The notes: generated by a model not told the origin, from the letters alone. A stretch of DNA of 64,000 nt from an uncultured Acidobacteriota bacterium (GCA_902825875.1 CADECP010000028.1:1-64000); one strand, 5' to 3'; counted from the first letter of the stretch, positions 40,267 through 49,675 are shown. Made by a program: numbers and translations.

Positions 40267-42021
40267 ATGAGTGACCAAGTTCAAACATCACACGCCGCTC
40301 CCAAAGGCTTCATTCGCAAATACATTTTCAGCACCGATCACAAAGTCATCGGCATTCAATACTTCTTTCTGGCGTTGGTTGCCGCGTTGATTGGAATGCT
40401 GATGTCCTTGCTGATTCGTTTGCGGCTGGCCTGGCCGACTGAACGTTGGCCTATGCTGGAAACGATTTTTCCCGAAGGCTTCAAAGACGGATTGATGCAG
40501 CCGGAATTTTATCTGGCGATGGTGACGATGCACGGCACGATCATGGTTTTTATGGTGCTGACCACGGCTCCGCAATCGGGATTCGGCAATTACTTTTTGC
40601 CGATTCAAATCGGAGCGCGAGATATGGCTTTCCCGGTGCTCAACGCGCTTTCGTTCTGGCTGACGGCGGTCAGTTTTTTGGTGTTGATCGCCGCGCTGTT
40701 TGTCGTCGGCGGAGCGCCACTCGGCGGATGGACGTTTTACCCAACCTTGAGCGCGATTCCTTCTGCTGGACCCGGACAAGCTTTGGGCGCGGATTTGTGG
40801 ATTGTCAGCATCGCGTTGTTTTGCGTGGCCTCGTTGCTGGGCGCGCTAAATTTCATCACCACGACTTTGAACATGCGAACCAGCGGAATGACTTTGATGC
40901 GTATGCCGCTGAGTTGTTGGGGATGGTTTACGACGGCGGTGATTGCGTTGTTGGCGTTTCCGGTCTTGCTGGCGGGAGGAATTTTGCTGCTGCTGGATCG
41001 CAATGTCGGGACAGGGTTTTTCATTCCGTCTGGGTTGGTGGTTTCGGGCAAGCTGATCGAAGGCGGAGGCGGTTCGACGATTTTGTGGCAACACCTGTTT
41101 TGGTTTTTCGGCCACCCGGAAGTGTACATCGCCATTTTGCCGGGAATGGGCGCGACCTCGCACATTCTGGCGACCTTTGCGCGCAAACCTGTCTTCGGTC
41201 ACAAGGCGATGGTCGTCGCCATGTTTGCCATCGGCTTGTTGGGCTTTTTCGTCTGGGGACATCACATGTTCATCAGCGGAATGAACCCTTCGGTGGCGAT
41301 TGCCTTTTCGGTGCTGACGCTTGTCATCGGAGTTCCGTCGGCGATCAAAACTTTCAATTGGCTGGGGACGTTGTGGGGTGCGCGGATTCGTTTCACGACG
41401 CCAATGCTGTTTGCCATCGGATTTGTTTCGCTGTTTGTCGCTGGCGGTGTGACTGGTTTGGTGCTTGGGCAAACGGCGCTTGACGTAGTTTTTCACGACA
41501 CGCATTTCGTCACCGGGCACTTTCATTTGATTATGGGCGTGGCTGCGATTTTCGGAATCTTCGCGGCGACTTATTACTGGTTTCCGAAAATGTTCGCTCG
41601 GACGATGAACGAAACGCTTGGCAAATTGCATTTCGTGCTGACGTTTGTGGGTGTGTACGCGATCTTTATTCCGTTTCACGTGTTGGGAATCGCCGGACAT
41701 CCGCGCCGGTACGCCGATTCGAGCGGTTATGAATTTTTGCAGGCGCTCGACCCGCTGCACGTGGTGATTACCATCGCGGCTTTTGCGACGGCGGCGGCTC
41801 AAGTGATTTTCCTGGTCAATTTTTTCTGGAGCCTGTTCAAAGGCAAACGCGCTGAGGCCAATCCCTGGGAAGCGACGACTCTGGAATGGTCAACGCCAAC
41901 GCCTGTGCCGCACGAAAACTTCGGCGAAGTCTTGCCTGTCGTGCATCACGATCCATACGAGTATTCTGTCCCTGGCGCGACGAAGGATTATGTCATGCAA
42001 ACTGAGCCAAACAGTTTTTGA
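40267..42021 (+). CDS. coxA: Cytochrome c oxidase subunit I
   Basis: A 584-residue heme-copper oxidase core with about 12 membrane helices that reduces O2 and pumps protons. The heme a ligand lies in TMHGTIMVF, the CuB site in FFGHPEVYI and WGHHMF, and the other heme ligands in HDTHFVTGHFH. HPEVY with its Glu, the Asp in GARDMAFP (D-channel entrance) and Lys in PSAIKTFNW (K-channel) indicate an A-type oxidase with both proton channels. A Thr/Ser substitution near the K-channel is visible but conservative. The soluble C-tail of ~50 residues is family-typical. It starts 27 bases after coxB, and hicBA follows directly. Confidence 0.95.
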   Translation: MSDQVQTSHAAPKGFIRKYIFSTDHKVIGIQYFFLALVAALIGMLMSLLIRLRLAWPTERWPMLETIFPEGFKDGLMQPEFYLAMVTMHGTIMVFMVLTTAPQSGFGNYFLPIQIGARDMAFPVLNALSFWLTAVSFLVLIAALFVVGGAPLGGWTFYPTLSAIPSAGPGQALGADLWIVSIALFCVASLLGALNFITTTLNMRTSGMTLMRMPLSCWGWFTTAVIALLAFPVLLAGGILLLLDRNVGTGFFIPSGLVVSGKLIEGGGGSTILWQHLFWFFGHPEVYIAILPGMGATSHILATFARKPVFGHKAMVVAMFAIGLLGFFVWGHHMFISGMNPSVAIAFSVLTLVIGVPSAIKTFNWLGTLWGARIRFTTPMLFAIGFVSLFVAGGVTGLVLGQTALDVVFHDTHFVTGHFHLIMGVAAIFGIFAATYYWFPKMFARTMNETLGKLHFVLTFVGVYAIFIPFHVLGIAGHPRRYADSSGYEFLQALDPLHVVITIAAFATAAAQVIFLVNFFWSLFKGKRAEANPWEATTLEWSTPTPVPHENFGEVLPVVHHDPYEYSVPGATKDYVMQTEPNSF

Positions 42022-42038
42022 GTTGAGTTGGAGGCATT

Positions 42039-42245
42039 ATGCAATCTCTTTTTACTGCTGTAATTCACCGAGAAGAAAATTTATATGTCGCAGAATGTCC
42101 TGAAGTCGGGACTGTAAGTCAGGGCGAGTCTATTGAAGAAGCCATTGCAAACTTAAAGGAAGCAACAGAGCTTTATCTTGAAGAATTCGGCGTTACCCAA
42201 ATCTCTCATCCGATTTTGACTACGTTTGAGGCTAGCTATGCCTGA
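42039..42245 (+). CDS. hicB: HicB-type antitoxin
   Basis: A 68-residue antitoxin with the partly degenerate RNase H-like HicB fold: FTAVIHREENLYVAECPEVG, followed by SQGESIEEAIANLKEATELYLEE. It lacks a C-terminal DNA-binding extension, so it belongs to the short HicB group that neutralises HicA by direct binding. It precedes hicA with an 8-base overlap, the antitoxin-first order. It sits 17 bases after coxA within the oxidase cluster, with GGAGG before the ATG. Confidence 0.9.
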   Translation: MQSLFTAVIHREENLYVAECPEVGTVSQGESIEEAIANLKEATELYLEEFGVTQISHPILTTFEASYA

Positions 42246-42465
42246 ATTGTCGCGTGTTTCAGGAGATGAAGTGATCTCTGCGTTGAAGCGATTGGGATTT
42301 GTTCGTGTTCGTCAGCGCGGTAGTCACGTTGTGATGAAACGAGCTACGCCAGATGGCACGATTGGCTGCGTCGTTCCATTACACAAAGAATTGGCGGAAG
42401 GAACTTTGCGTGGAATCCTGAAACAAGCTCAAGTCAGCCACGAAGAGTTCAAAGAGAATTTGTAA
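42238..42465 (+). CDS. hicA: HicA-type mRNA interferase toxin
   Basis: A 75-residue dsRBD-like toxin expected to cleave mRNA. The motif GFVRVRQRGSHVVMKR carries the catalytic His (H30), and CVVPLHKELAEGTLRGILKQA is the conserved C-terminal half. The active site is intact. The ATG at 42238 lies inside hicB; an upstream TTG would add four residues. The next cytochrome oxidase gene begins six bases after its stop, so the pair must be transcribed with the oxidase genes or have been inserted into them. Confidence 0.9.
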   Translation: MPELSRVSGDEVISALKRLGFVRVRQRGSHVVMKRATPDGTIGCVVPLHKELAEGTLRGILKQAQVSHEEFKENL

Positions 42466-42470
42466 GCTTC

Positions 42471-43127
42471 ATGCCCACGACACTAACCCCAAACAAACAC
42501 GACGACCCTGCATTCGGCGCGGGCGGCAGAGGCTTTGATGATCTGCCGGAATACGGCGGCGGAGACAATCGTCCGCCGGAACCTGAACGCCAGCCTCCGC
42601 CTGAAGGTTATCGCATTGGCGTGTGGTTGGCATTGGCCAGCGTGACGATGTTGTTTGCGGCGTTGACCAGCGCTTACGTTGTCAATCGGGCGCGCAGTTT
42701 GCCAATTGTCATGCCCAAGGTTTTATGGCTGAGCACGGCGATGATTTTGGCCAGCAGCGCGACTTTTGAAATTGCTCGCCGGGTGATGAAACGTCGGATA
42801 GAAAACCAATTCCGGCTGTGGATTGCCGCGACGACTGCGCTTGGATTTGTGTTTTTGGCGTTGCAGTTGTTGGCTTGGAGCGATTTGAAAGCCAGTGGGT
42901 TTTACATCAACAAGAATTTGCACAGCGCCTATTCATATCTGTTCACAGGGCTGCACGGAGTTCACTTGATTGGTGGACTGGCGGCGCTGGCGTTTGTGAC
43001 GTTGCGAAGTCCGACGAAGTGGACGGCAGTAAGGCGTCGCGTTGCCGTGGATGTAGCGGCGCTGTACTGGCACTTTTTGACTGGCTTGTGGATTTTACTT
43101 TTCGTGATGCTCTTCTTTTGGAAATAA
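42471..43127 (+). CDS. Cytochrome c oxidase subunit III-like protein (first copy)
   Basis: A 218-residue membrane protein with a ~45-residue Pro/Gly/Asp-rich soluble lead and about five helices. RIGVWLALASVTMLFAALTSAYV starts the family domain; HGVHLIGGLAALAF and ALYWHFLTGLWILLF are the conserved His-bearing subunit III segments. It supports the stability of subunit I's oxygen and proton pathway. It lies six bases after hicA; a second subunit III-like gene follows after a palindromic repeat, so the two may replace one another or form a split unit. Confidence 0.85.
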   Translation: MPTTLTPNKHDDPAFGAGGRGFDDLPEYGGGDNRPPEPERQPPPEGYRIGVWLALASVTMLFAALTSAYVVNRARSLPIVMPKVLWLSTAMILASSATFEIARRVMKRRIENQFRLWIAATTALGFVFLALQLLAWSDLKASGFYINKNLHSAYSYLFTGLHGVHLIGGLAALAFVTLRSPTKWTAVRRRVAVDVAALYWHFLTGLWILLFVMLFFWK

Positions 43128-43128
43128 C

Positions 43129-43206
43129 GGATACAGAACCCAGAGCAGTAGCGACGGGGGACCGGTCAGAGGCAGACCCGGTCGCTACCGCTCCCGGTTC
43201 CGTACC
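43129..43206. repeat. Family A palindromic repeat, copy 3
   Basis: The right arm, GTCGCTACCGCTCCCGGTTC (43181-43200), matches the right arm of copy 1 exactly over these 20 bases; the left arm (CAGAACCCAGAGCAGTAGCG) has diverged. It fills the gap between the two subunit III-like genes. Confidence 0.85.
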
Positions 43207-43217
43207 AGATTCTGGAA

Positions 43218-43835
43218 ATGAACCAAACACTAACTACAAATTGGAGCGGCGGCGTTTCGCCATTCGGCATCGGCCACAAAAAGCTGGGGATGTGGCTGTT
43301 CATACTTTCCGACTCGCTGACTTTCGGCGCGCTGTTGATGTGTTACGGCTACGTCCGCATTGCCAGCGAAGCCTGGGCAAAGCCGTTCACCTTTTCGCCA
43401 AGCATTATTTTTTCGACGGTCATGACATTCTGTTTGCTGACCAGCAGCTTGACGATGGTCATGGCTGTTGCGGCTTCGGCAAGTGGCGAACGGGCGAAGA
43501 TGGTCAAGTGGATTTTGGCGACGATGGTTGCGGGATTGGCTTTCGTCGTGTTGCACTTGATCGAATGGCAGCATTTGATTGCCGAAGGGCTGCGGCCTTT
43601 CAGCGTTCCTGCCGAGTGGGGAGCAAACGCTTCGCCGATGTTTGGCGCGACGTTTTTCGCCATCACCGGATTGCACATGCTGCACGTGCTTTCGGGGGTG
43701 ATTTATCTGGGAGTGACGGCGGCCAGAAAACGAGCCACGCACGAAGATGTCGAAATCAGCGGCTTGTATTGGCACTTCGTTGATCTGGTTTGGATGTTTG
43801 TCTTCCCGCTGATTTATCTACTTTCAATCAAGTGA
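43218..43835 (+). CDS. Cytochrome c oxidase subunit III (second copy)
   Basis: A 205-residue membrane protein with five helices: KKLGMWLFILSDSLTFGAL, FSTVMTFCLLTSSLTMVMA, ILATMVAGLAFVVLHLIEW, FFAITGLHMLHVLSGVIYL and GLYWHFVDLVWMFVFPLIY. GLHMLHVLSG and YWHFVDLVW are the subunit III signatures and fit this family better than the preceding gene. The ATG is preceded by CTGGA only. It is followed by subunit IV after 81 bases. Confidence 0.9.
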   Translation: MNQTLTTNWSGGVSPFGIGHKKLGMWLFILSDSLTFGALLMCYGYVRIASEAWAKPFTFSPSIIFSTVMTFCLLTSSLTMVMAVAASASGERAKMVKWILATMVAGLAFVVLHLIEWQHLIAEGLRPFSVPAEWGANASPMFGATFFAITGLHMLHVLSGVIYLGVTAARKRATHEDVEISGLYWHFVDLVWMFVFPLIYLLSIK

Positions 43836-43916
43836 GCAATGCCGCCGCAGATAAATACAGAAAGACGCTGATCTGCGGGTATTGGCGTAATCAGCGGCTG
43901 TTGTTTTGGAGTAAAG

Positions 43917-44210
43917 ATGGAAAATGTTACGAGGCGAACGTATTCAATGGTCTGGCTGTGGTTGATTGTGTTGACCGCCATCGAAGTCTTTCTCGGTTAC
44001 ATTCACGTGCCGCTGGCGATGATGCTGGTCAGTGTGATTGGGCTTTCCATCGTCAAGGCCGTTTTGATTATGGTTTACTTCATGCACCTGAAATTCGAGC
44101 GGCTCAGCCTGATTCTGACCATCGTGCCTGCGATGGTCGTGTGCATTTCGCTTTTCCTGCTTTTCTTTCCCGACGGATTTCGCGCGTTTAGCTTGAAGGC
44201 TTTCAGGTAA
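43917..44210 (+). CDS. Cytochrome c oxidase subunit IV family protein
   Basis: A 97-residue protein with three hydrophobic helices (~12-32, 38-60, 65-85) and the motif VKAVLIMVYFMHLKFE, which marks the prokaryotic subunit IV family (PF03626). It is an accessory subunit of heme-copper oxidases. ATG after GGAG. It ends the oxidase cluster; no cytochrome c, Sco or heme A synthesis gene is present in the window. Confidence 0.9.
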   Translation: MENVTRRTYSMVWLWLIVLTAIEVFLGYIHVPLAMMLVSVIGLSIVKAVLIMVYFMHLKFERLSLILTIVPAMVVCISLFLLFFPDGFRAFSLKAFR

Positions 44211-44296
44211 AGTTTAGAGTGCGTGTGGCTCGCCACCGCTTTTGGTTCCTGGCAAAACATTTCCGATGAACAAAATTCTCCGGTAAAGAATGCAAA

Positions 44297-44314
44297 GCTG
44301 CGTCAAGCCGCAGC
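44297..44314 (-). terminator. Small hairpin after the TIGR03437 gene
   Basis: GCTGCG and CGCAGC flank a 6-base loop, 15 bases beyond the minus-strand stop at 44329; on the minus strand it is followed by TTTGCATTCTTT. A weak terminator at best. Confidence 0.4.
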
Positions 44315-44328
44315 ACTCCAAATATCTT

Positions 44329-45402
44329 TCAATTCCCGATGTTGATCTGCGCGAAGTTTGAAACGAATCCCGCCGCCGAAACCACAATTGCCACTGTTCC
44401 CACACCTCGCAAACTTTCCGGCAAACGAACATTGAGTTGATCTACTCCGGGCAAATTCGGATGCGCGCCGGAATACGTCACCTGACAAAGTTGCCCGCCG
44501 ATTCGCACCTCCATTGCCGGTTGATCGCGCAATCCGGTTCCATACAACACCAGATAATTCGGCAGGCCGCCGACGGTCACGCTGACCGGCACAGCAATTC
44601 GGTTGTTGTCGTAAATGCGTTGATAGCTCCGTCCGTCCGCCGTTACCTGAGCCGCAGCGACTCCGTTGCCGTTTGCCGTCGCTGTGAAAACGGCAGGATT
44701 CGGCCCGGTCAAGGCGCTGCCTTCGGTGCGTTCGCCGTTCGAGCCTAGAATCAGAACACCGACGGCTCCGGCATTCACCTGCGGCATCAGAAAATTGATC
44801 TGGCCGGGCGAAACGTAAAACAACTCTGCCGGAGTGTTGTTCACCAGCACCTGAGTTCCAGCAAGGTTGGTCGGCAACGGCAAGCTGTTCGCCGAAGCCG
44901 TCGCCGAAGTCAGCGATTGGCCTTGCGCGGCGAAAATCGTCGCTATCGAATTCGACGCCACAGGCGAATTGAACGAAGCCGAATTGACCATGTTCACCAG
45001 ACTGCCTCCGCCCGTACACAGGTCGCAAGGTTTGGTGTGCGGCGGATTGCCTGTGGTGACAACCTGGCAAGTTGCGCCGGATTTCATGACTTGTTTGATC
45101 GTATAAGTTGCGCCGAATCCGCAGCCGACTGGTTCTGAAAACGAAATGGCGCTGCCGGGAACCTGGCCGACTTTTGCGCCGCCGCGATAAATTTCGTAAC
45201 GGTCAATCAGTGAAATCGGATCGCGGTTCAACCAGCGCAAATTGATGTTGGCGCACGACGACGGATAGCCTTGAAATAGAGGCGGCGTACAGGTGGATTG
45301 CGCCGCAACCGGTTCGTTCAGCGGGTTGGATTGAATCGGGAAAAGAGCCAGAAAAAACAGAAACGACAGCGGGATAAACAACAGAGCCTTTGCTTTGGAC
45401 AT
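44329..45402 (-). CDS. Secreted FN3-like protein with TIGR03437 C-terminal domain
   Basis: A 357-residue exported protein with a signal peptide (~1-35, cleavage near VAAQ). Residues ~40-125 form an FN3-like, Cys-containing domain (NLRWLNRDPISLIDRYEIY, several Cys that may form disulfides). Residues ~130-357 are the TIGR03437 domain (NSIATIFAAQGQ, LFYVSPGQINFLMP, LPNYLVLYGTGLRDQP, LNVRLPESLRGVG). The start at 45402 follows AGGAGG at ideal distance; an in-frame start 39 bases upstream is rejected. The function of TIGR03437 is unknown; here it is joined to a binding module only, with no enzyme domain. Confidence 0.85.
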   Translation of the reverse strand: MSKAKALLFIPLSFLFFLALFPIQSNPLNEPVAAQSTCTPPLFQGYPSSCANINLRWLNRDPISLIDRYEIYRGGAKVGQVPGSAISFSEPVGCGFGATYTIKQVMKSGATCQVVTTGNPPHTKPCDLCTGGGSLVNMVNSASFNSPVASNSIATIFAAQGQSLTSATASANSLPLPTNLAGTQVLVNNTPAELFYVSPGQINFLMPQVNAGAVGVLILGSNGERTEGSALTGPNPAVFTATANGNGVAAAQVTADGRSYQRIYDNNRIAVPVSVTVGGLPNYLVLYGTGLRDQPAMEVRIGGQLCQVTYSGAHPNLPGVDQLNVRLPESLRGVGTVAIVVSAAGFVSNFAQINIGN

Positions 45403-45685
45403 ACTTCCTCCTAACCGCCGCGACTTGAAAGCAGGCTCCAAAAAAGCACCAGAGAGCAGACGTCAGCCTTCATCGCCGGGCAGCGGCAAATTGCTAAGGG
45501 ACCAGGATTGATAACAAAGGGGCGAAAGAACGCTTGGGATGCGAGAAGGGGAAGTTTGGACGGGGCTGGAATTTCGTGGGCAATGAAATTCCCGGTGAGT
45601 CAGCAATACAAAAGCGGGCGCAGTTTAATGTTCTGGCGCTGCCGATTCAATTGGAAAAGTTTACACGGTACACTTTCAAACCGAG
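45403..45685. other. Gap between the TIGR03437 gene and the glycosyltransferase remnant
   Basis: About 280 bases of divergent upstream sequence. I see no gene, repeat or convincing promoter in it. Confidence 0.4.
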
Positions 45686-46653
45686 ATGAATTATTCAATC
45701 GTAGTTCCATTCCACAACGAAGAAGACAACTTGCCGGAGTTGTACCGCCGATTGACGCGCGTGATGGAAAGCCTGAATGATTACGAACTGGTGTTCGTGG
45801 ACGACGGCAGCGATGATCGGACGCATCAATTGTTGCGCGAAATCTGCGATCTCGATCCGCGAGTCGTCGGCGTTCGGCTTCGGTGAAACTTCGGGCAGAC
45901 GGCGGCGCTGGCTGCTGGTTTCAATTAAGCTGTCGGCAATGTCGTCATTGCAATGGACGGCGACTTGCAACATCAGCCCGAAGACATTCCTCGATTTGTC
46001 GAAAAGCTCGACGAAGGTTTCGACGTGGCCAGCGGCTGGCGGCAAAATCGGCAGGGCGGATTTTGGCAACGTTTCCTTCGCGCATTGCTAATCGGATGAT
46101 GGCACTGGCTTCGGGCGTGGCAATTCATGATTTCGGTACTACGTTCAAAGCGTATCGCCGCGAAGTGTTGGAACGCATTCCGATTTATGGCCAGATGCAC
46201 CGGTTCATTCCGGCAATGGCCAGCATTGAAGGCGCGTTGATCGCCGAAATCCCCATCGAAGACAAACCGCGTTTGAGCGGCAAATCGCATTACGGCATCT
46301 CGCGGACTTTCCAGGTGATGTTCGACATTCTGACGATTCGGCTGATCGTTCGGTATTTGTCACGCCGCTACATTTTTTCGGCGGTATCGGAGCGGCGATG
46401 ATCGCTGTATCTGGCGTGCTGGCCGGATGGCTGCTTTTCAAAAAACTTTTCTGGCGGGAAGTCATCTTCATCGAAAACGGCCCGATGCTGATTTTCGCCG
46501 CGGTGACGTTTTTGGGGGGGATTGCAGTTTTTGGGCTTCGGCTTGCTGGGCGATTTGCTGGCGCGGTTGTATTACGCGCCGCAGCGCCGAGACATTTACA
46601 ACGTGGCACGAGTTTACCGGACTGAACGTCAGCGTATTCATCTCACAAAGTAA
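45686..46653 (+). pseudogene. Decayed family 2 glycosyltransferase (dolichol-phosphate mannosyltransferase-like)
   Basis: Remains of a ~320-residue GT2 enzyme with two C-terminal membrane helices. The pieces read in order: IVVPFHNEEDNLPELY and FVDDGSDDRT (donor site), then NFGQTAALAAGF, VIAMDGDLQHQPEDI, HDFGTTFKAYRREV, GQMHRFIPAMAS, KSHYGISRTFQVMFDI, the membrane helices, and APQRRDIYNVARVYR at the end. The frame is broken by TGA at 45884-45886 (expected Arg) and TAA at 45927-45929, and by at least three frameshifts (after ~46060, ~46360 and near the G-run at ~46513). Two separate stop codons plus shifts are more than typical sequencing noise, so it is probably inactive. Confidence 0.8.
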
Positions 46654-46666
46654 ATCATAAGATTGG

Positions 46667-49600
46667 ATGGCTCAGTTGATGGCGCAAATCCTGATCTTTA
46701 GCTTCCGGCATGGCTGCGGCTTGCTGTTGTTTTGCCTGATAGCGGCTGCTCCGGCGGTGGCGCAATACAGCCCCTATCGCTTTGACCACTGGACGACCGA
46801 CAACGGGTTGCCGCAGAACACCGTGACCAGCGTCGTCGAGACCCGCGACGGTTATTTGTGGCTGACGACACTCGATGGGCTGGCGCGGTTTGACGGCGTG
46901 CGCTTCACTGTCTTCGATAAGAGCAATTCCAAAGGCATCACCAGCAACCGCTTTTTACGCCTGTACGAAGCTGAAGACGGGGCGCTGCTAATCGGGACTG
47001 AAGACAGCGGGTTGACCATTTACCGCAATGGTCTCTTCACCACCTACACCATCGCCGACGGCTTGCCGAGCAACCAGGTTTTGGAGATTTTCCCGGACTT
47101 CAATGGGGAGCCGGTGATTGCCACCTTGAAAGGCGCGGTCTCTCTGCGCGGCGGCAAATTCATCCCTGCGCCGCCGGAATACCAGAATCCGAAGCTGAAG
47201 CTGTATCTGGCTCCTTCCGGGGCGCGCGTGACGATTGACGAGAGCGGGGTGAAGCGGGTCAAAGATGGGCGCGAGACCGATTATCCAATCAAACTTGGAG
47301 CGAGCGATTTCTCTGTCTGGGTGATGCCTTACGAAGACAGCCGGGGCAATCTCTGGATTCGTGAGGGAGCGAATCTTTACCTGCTGCGCGACAGCACAGT
47401 CACATCTTTCCCCGGTGTGCCGCCGCTTCGTCCGATGTGTGAAGACGCTGACGGTGGCATCTGGTTTGGCAAGCCTGCTCTGGCGGGATATTCAGGAGAC
47501 TTTCTGGCTCGTTTCAAGGATGGGCGCTTCACGTTTTTTGGCGAGGCCGACGGACTGCTCAAAGCTTCGATCCGTTCCATCATCCGTGATCGGGAAGGCT
47601 CGCTCTGGCTGGCCACGACGCGCGGGCTGTATCGCGCGCGCAAACGGCTGATGACGGCCTATTCGATTGAGAGCGGTCTGCCGAGCCACGAAGTCTACCC
47701 GTTGGCACAATCCCGCGATGGCCAAATCTGGATCGGGACAACGCTGGGGCTGAGCCGGGGCGGGCTGAGAGATGGGCGCGTCGAAAGTTTCTCGCCACTC
47801 CTGCCCGGCGCTAACGTTCAGGCGCTATGGGAGGACGCAACGGGAAGGATGTGGATCGGCATTGAAGGTGGCTTGCGTCGCTATGAAAACGGGAAAATTC
47901 AAAACCTCTCGGTCAAGGCGGCTATCTATGGCGTGAGATCAGGCCGCGACGGCAAGTACTGGGTCGCTTCCAGCCAGGGATTATTCAAATTCGACGACGA
48001 CAAGATCATCGCTCATTACACGACGAAAGACGGGTTGCCGAGCAATGACGTGAAGACCCTTCATCAAGACCGGCGCGGCACGCTCTGGTTCGGGACTTAC
48101 GGTGGATTGGCCCAGCTCAAAGACGGCAGGTTCATCTCCTACACGGCAGCAGATGGGTTGGCGGGTAATCGGGTGCGGGCGATTTATGAAGACGCGGACG
48201 GAACGCTTTGGATTGGGACGTATGACGACGGATTGAGTCGGCTGCGTGACGGCAGGTTTTTCAACTACCGGACTGAGCAGGGTCTTTACAACAACGGCGT
48301 CTTTCAAATTCTGGAAGACCGGCACGGCAATTTCTGGATCGGTTGCAACAAAGGCATCTATCGCGTCAGTCGCCACGAGTTGAATGAGCTGGCCGAAGGT
48401 CGTCTCACGCGCGTGAGCAGTGTCGCGTTCGGCAAACAGGACGGAATGCTCAACACCGAATGCAACGGCGGGCGGCAAGCGGCGGGCTTCGTGGCGCAAG
48501 ACGGCAAGCTCTGGTTTCCGACGATGGGTGGTGTGGTGGTGATTGATCCCGAAGCCGCGCCCGTCAATCCGCTGCCGCCGCCCGTGAAGATCGAAGCGGT
48601 CACGCTCGAACGCGGCCCGGTGGATTTCAGCTTTCAGCTTTCAGACAGGGGGGGCGTGACCATCGCGCCGGGCCAGCGCGACCTGGAGATCAGTTATACG
48701 GGTTTGAGTTTCATCCGCTCCGAACAGGTCAAATTCAAATACAAGCTGGAGGGATTGGACACGGATTGGATGGACGTGGGAACGCGGCGGGTGGTTTATT
48801 TTCCGTATCTTTCGCCTGGCAGTTACACCTTCCGAATCAGCGCAGCCAACAGCGACGGCGTCTGGAACGATGCGGGCGCAAGCCTTCGCATCGTGGTCGA
48901 GCCGCCGTTCTGGCGCAGGTGGTGGTTCATCACGCTGGCTTCGCTCAGCGTTGTCGGCACGGTCTTGCTGATTTTCCGGCAGCGCGTCGCTCGCTTGCGA
49001 CAGGCTCACGCGGCGCAGGAAGCGTTCTCGCGCCAGTTGCTCGATTCGCAGGAGCAGGAACGCCAGCGCATCGCTGCCGAATTGCACGACAGCCTGGGAC
49101 AGAGCCTGCTCATCATCAAAAATCGCAGCTTTCTCGCGCTGGATTCCTTCGACGACACAGAAGCCGCGCGTGAGCAAGTAGAAGAAATTTCCGAAGCCAG
49201 CGCCCACGCGATTGAAGAAGTGCGCGAGATCGCCTACAACCTGCGCCCGTACAAGATGGAGCGATTCGGCCTGACCAAAACGCTTCAGGCCATGTGCCAG
49301 CAAGCCGCACGCACTTCGGGCATCCGTTTCGACACCGCGTTGCAAAACATTGACGGACTGTTTCCGAACGAAGCCGAATTGAACCTTTATCGCGTCGTGC
49401 AGGAAAGCGTCAACAACATCCTCAAGCATTCGCGCGCGACCGAGGCGAAGTTGACGATTGAACGCGACGAACGCGAGGTGCGAATGAAAATCGAAGACAA
49501 CGGCCAGGGATTTTCGATTGCGGATTCTCAGAAGATGCGACGCAATCCGCAATCCGGTGGGTTTGGGCTGATTGGCATGGCCGAGCGCGTGCGGCTGCTG

Positions 49601-49675
49601 GGCGGCGCATACACGCTTGATTCCGCGCCGGGGCAAGGCACAACGATTACCGTCAAACTGACGATTCCTGATTAG
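46667..49675 (+). CDS. Hybrid beta-propeller sensor histidine kinase
   Basis: A 1002-residue two-component sensor of the 'ligand_beta_propeller' type. After a signal-anchor (~10-32), repeated WxTxDGLPxN-like units (TTDNGLPQNTV, YEDADGTLWIGTY, EDRHGNFWIGCN) form one or two periplasmic propellers (~35-640), followed by a Y_Y_Y domain (~680-755), one membrane helix (~757-779), a HisKA_3 dimerisation domain with phospho-acceptor H807 (AELHDSLGQS), and an HATPase domain ending GFGLIGMAERV. It phosphorylates a NarL-type regulator, most likely the one at 49750. Related kinases in Bacteroidetes sense oligosaccharides; the signal here is unknown. ATG at 46667 has a poor ribosome-binding site. This locus looks GC-richer than its flanks. 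Confidence 0.93.
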   Translation: MAQLMAQILIFSFRHGCGLLLFCLIAAAPAVAQYSPYRFDHWTTDNGLPQNTVTSVVETRDGYLWLTTLDGLARFDGVRFTVFDKSNSKGITSNRFLRLYEAEDGALLIGTEDSGLTIYRNGLFTTYTIADGLPSNQVLEIFPDFNGEPVIATLKGAVSLRGGKFIPAPPEYQNPKLKLYLAPSGARVTIDESGVKRVKDGRETDYPIKLGASDFSVWVMPYEDSRGNLWIREGANLYLLRDSTVTSFPGVPPLRPMCEDADGGIWFGKPALAGYSGDFLARFKDGRFTFFGEADGLLKASIRSIIRDREGSLWLATTRGLYRARKRLMTAYSIESGLPSHEVYPLAQSRDGQIWIGTTLGLSRGGLRDGRVESFSPLLPGANVQALWEDATGRMWIGIEGGLRRYENGKIQNLSVKAAIYGVRSGRDGKYWVASSQGLFKFDDDKIIAHYTTKDGLPSNDVKTLHQDRRGTLWFGTYGGLAQLKDGRFISYTAADGLAGNRVRAIYEDADGTLWIGTYDDGLSRLRDGRFFNYRTEQGLYNNGVFQILEDRHGNFWIGCNKGIYRVSRHELNELAEGRLTRVSSVAFGKQDGMLNTECNGGRQAAGFVAQDGKLWFPTMGGVVVIDPEAAPVNPLPPPVKIEAVTLERGPVDFSFQLSDRGGVTIAPGQRDLEISYTGLSFIRSEQVKFKYKLEGLDTDWMDVGTRRVVYFPYLSPGSYTFRISAANSDGVWNDAGASLRIVVEPPFWRRWWFITLASLSVVGTVLLIFRQRVARLRQAHAAQEAFSRQLLDSQEQERQRIAAELHDSLGQSLLIIKNRSFLALDSFDDTEAAREQVEEISEASAHAIEEVREIAYNLRPYKMERFGLTKTLQAMCQQAARTSGIRFDTALQNIDGLFPNEAELNLYRVVQESVNNILKHSRATEAKLTIERDEREVRMKIEDNGQGFSIADSQKMRRNPQSGGFGLIGMAERVRLLGGAYTLDSAPGQGTTITVKLTIPD

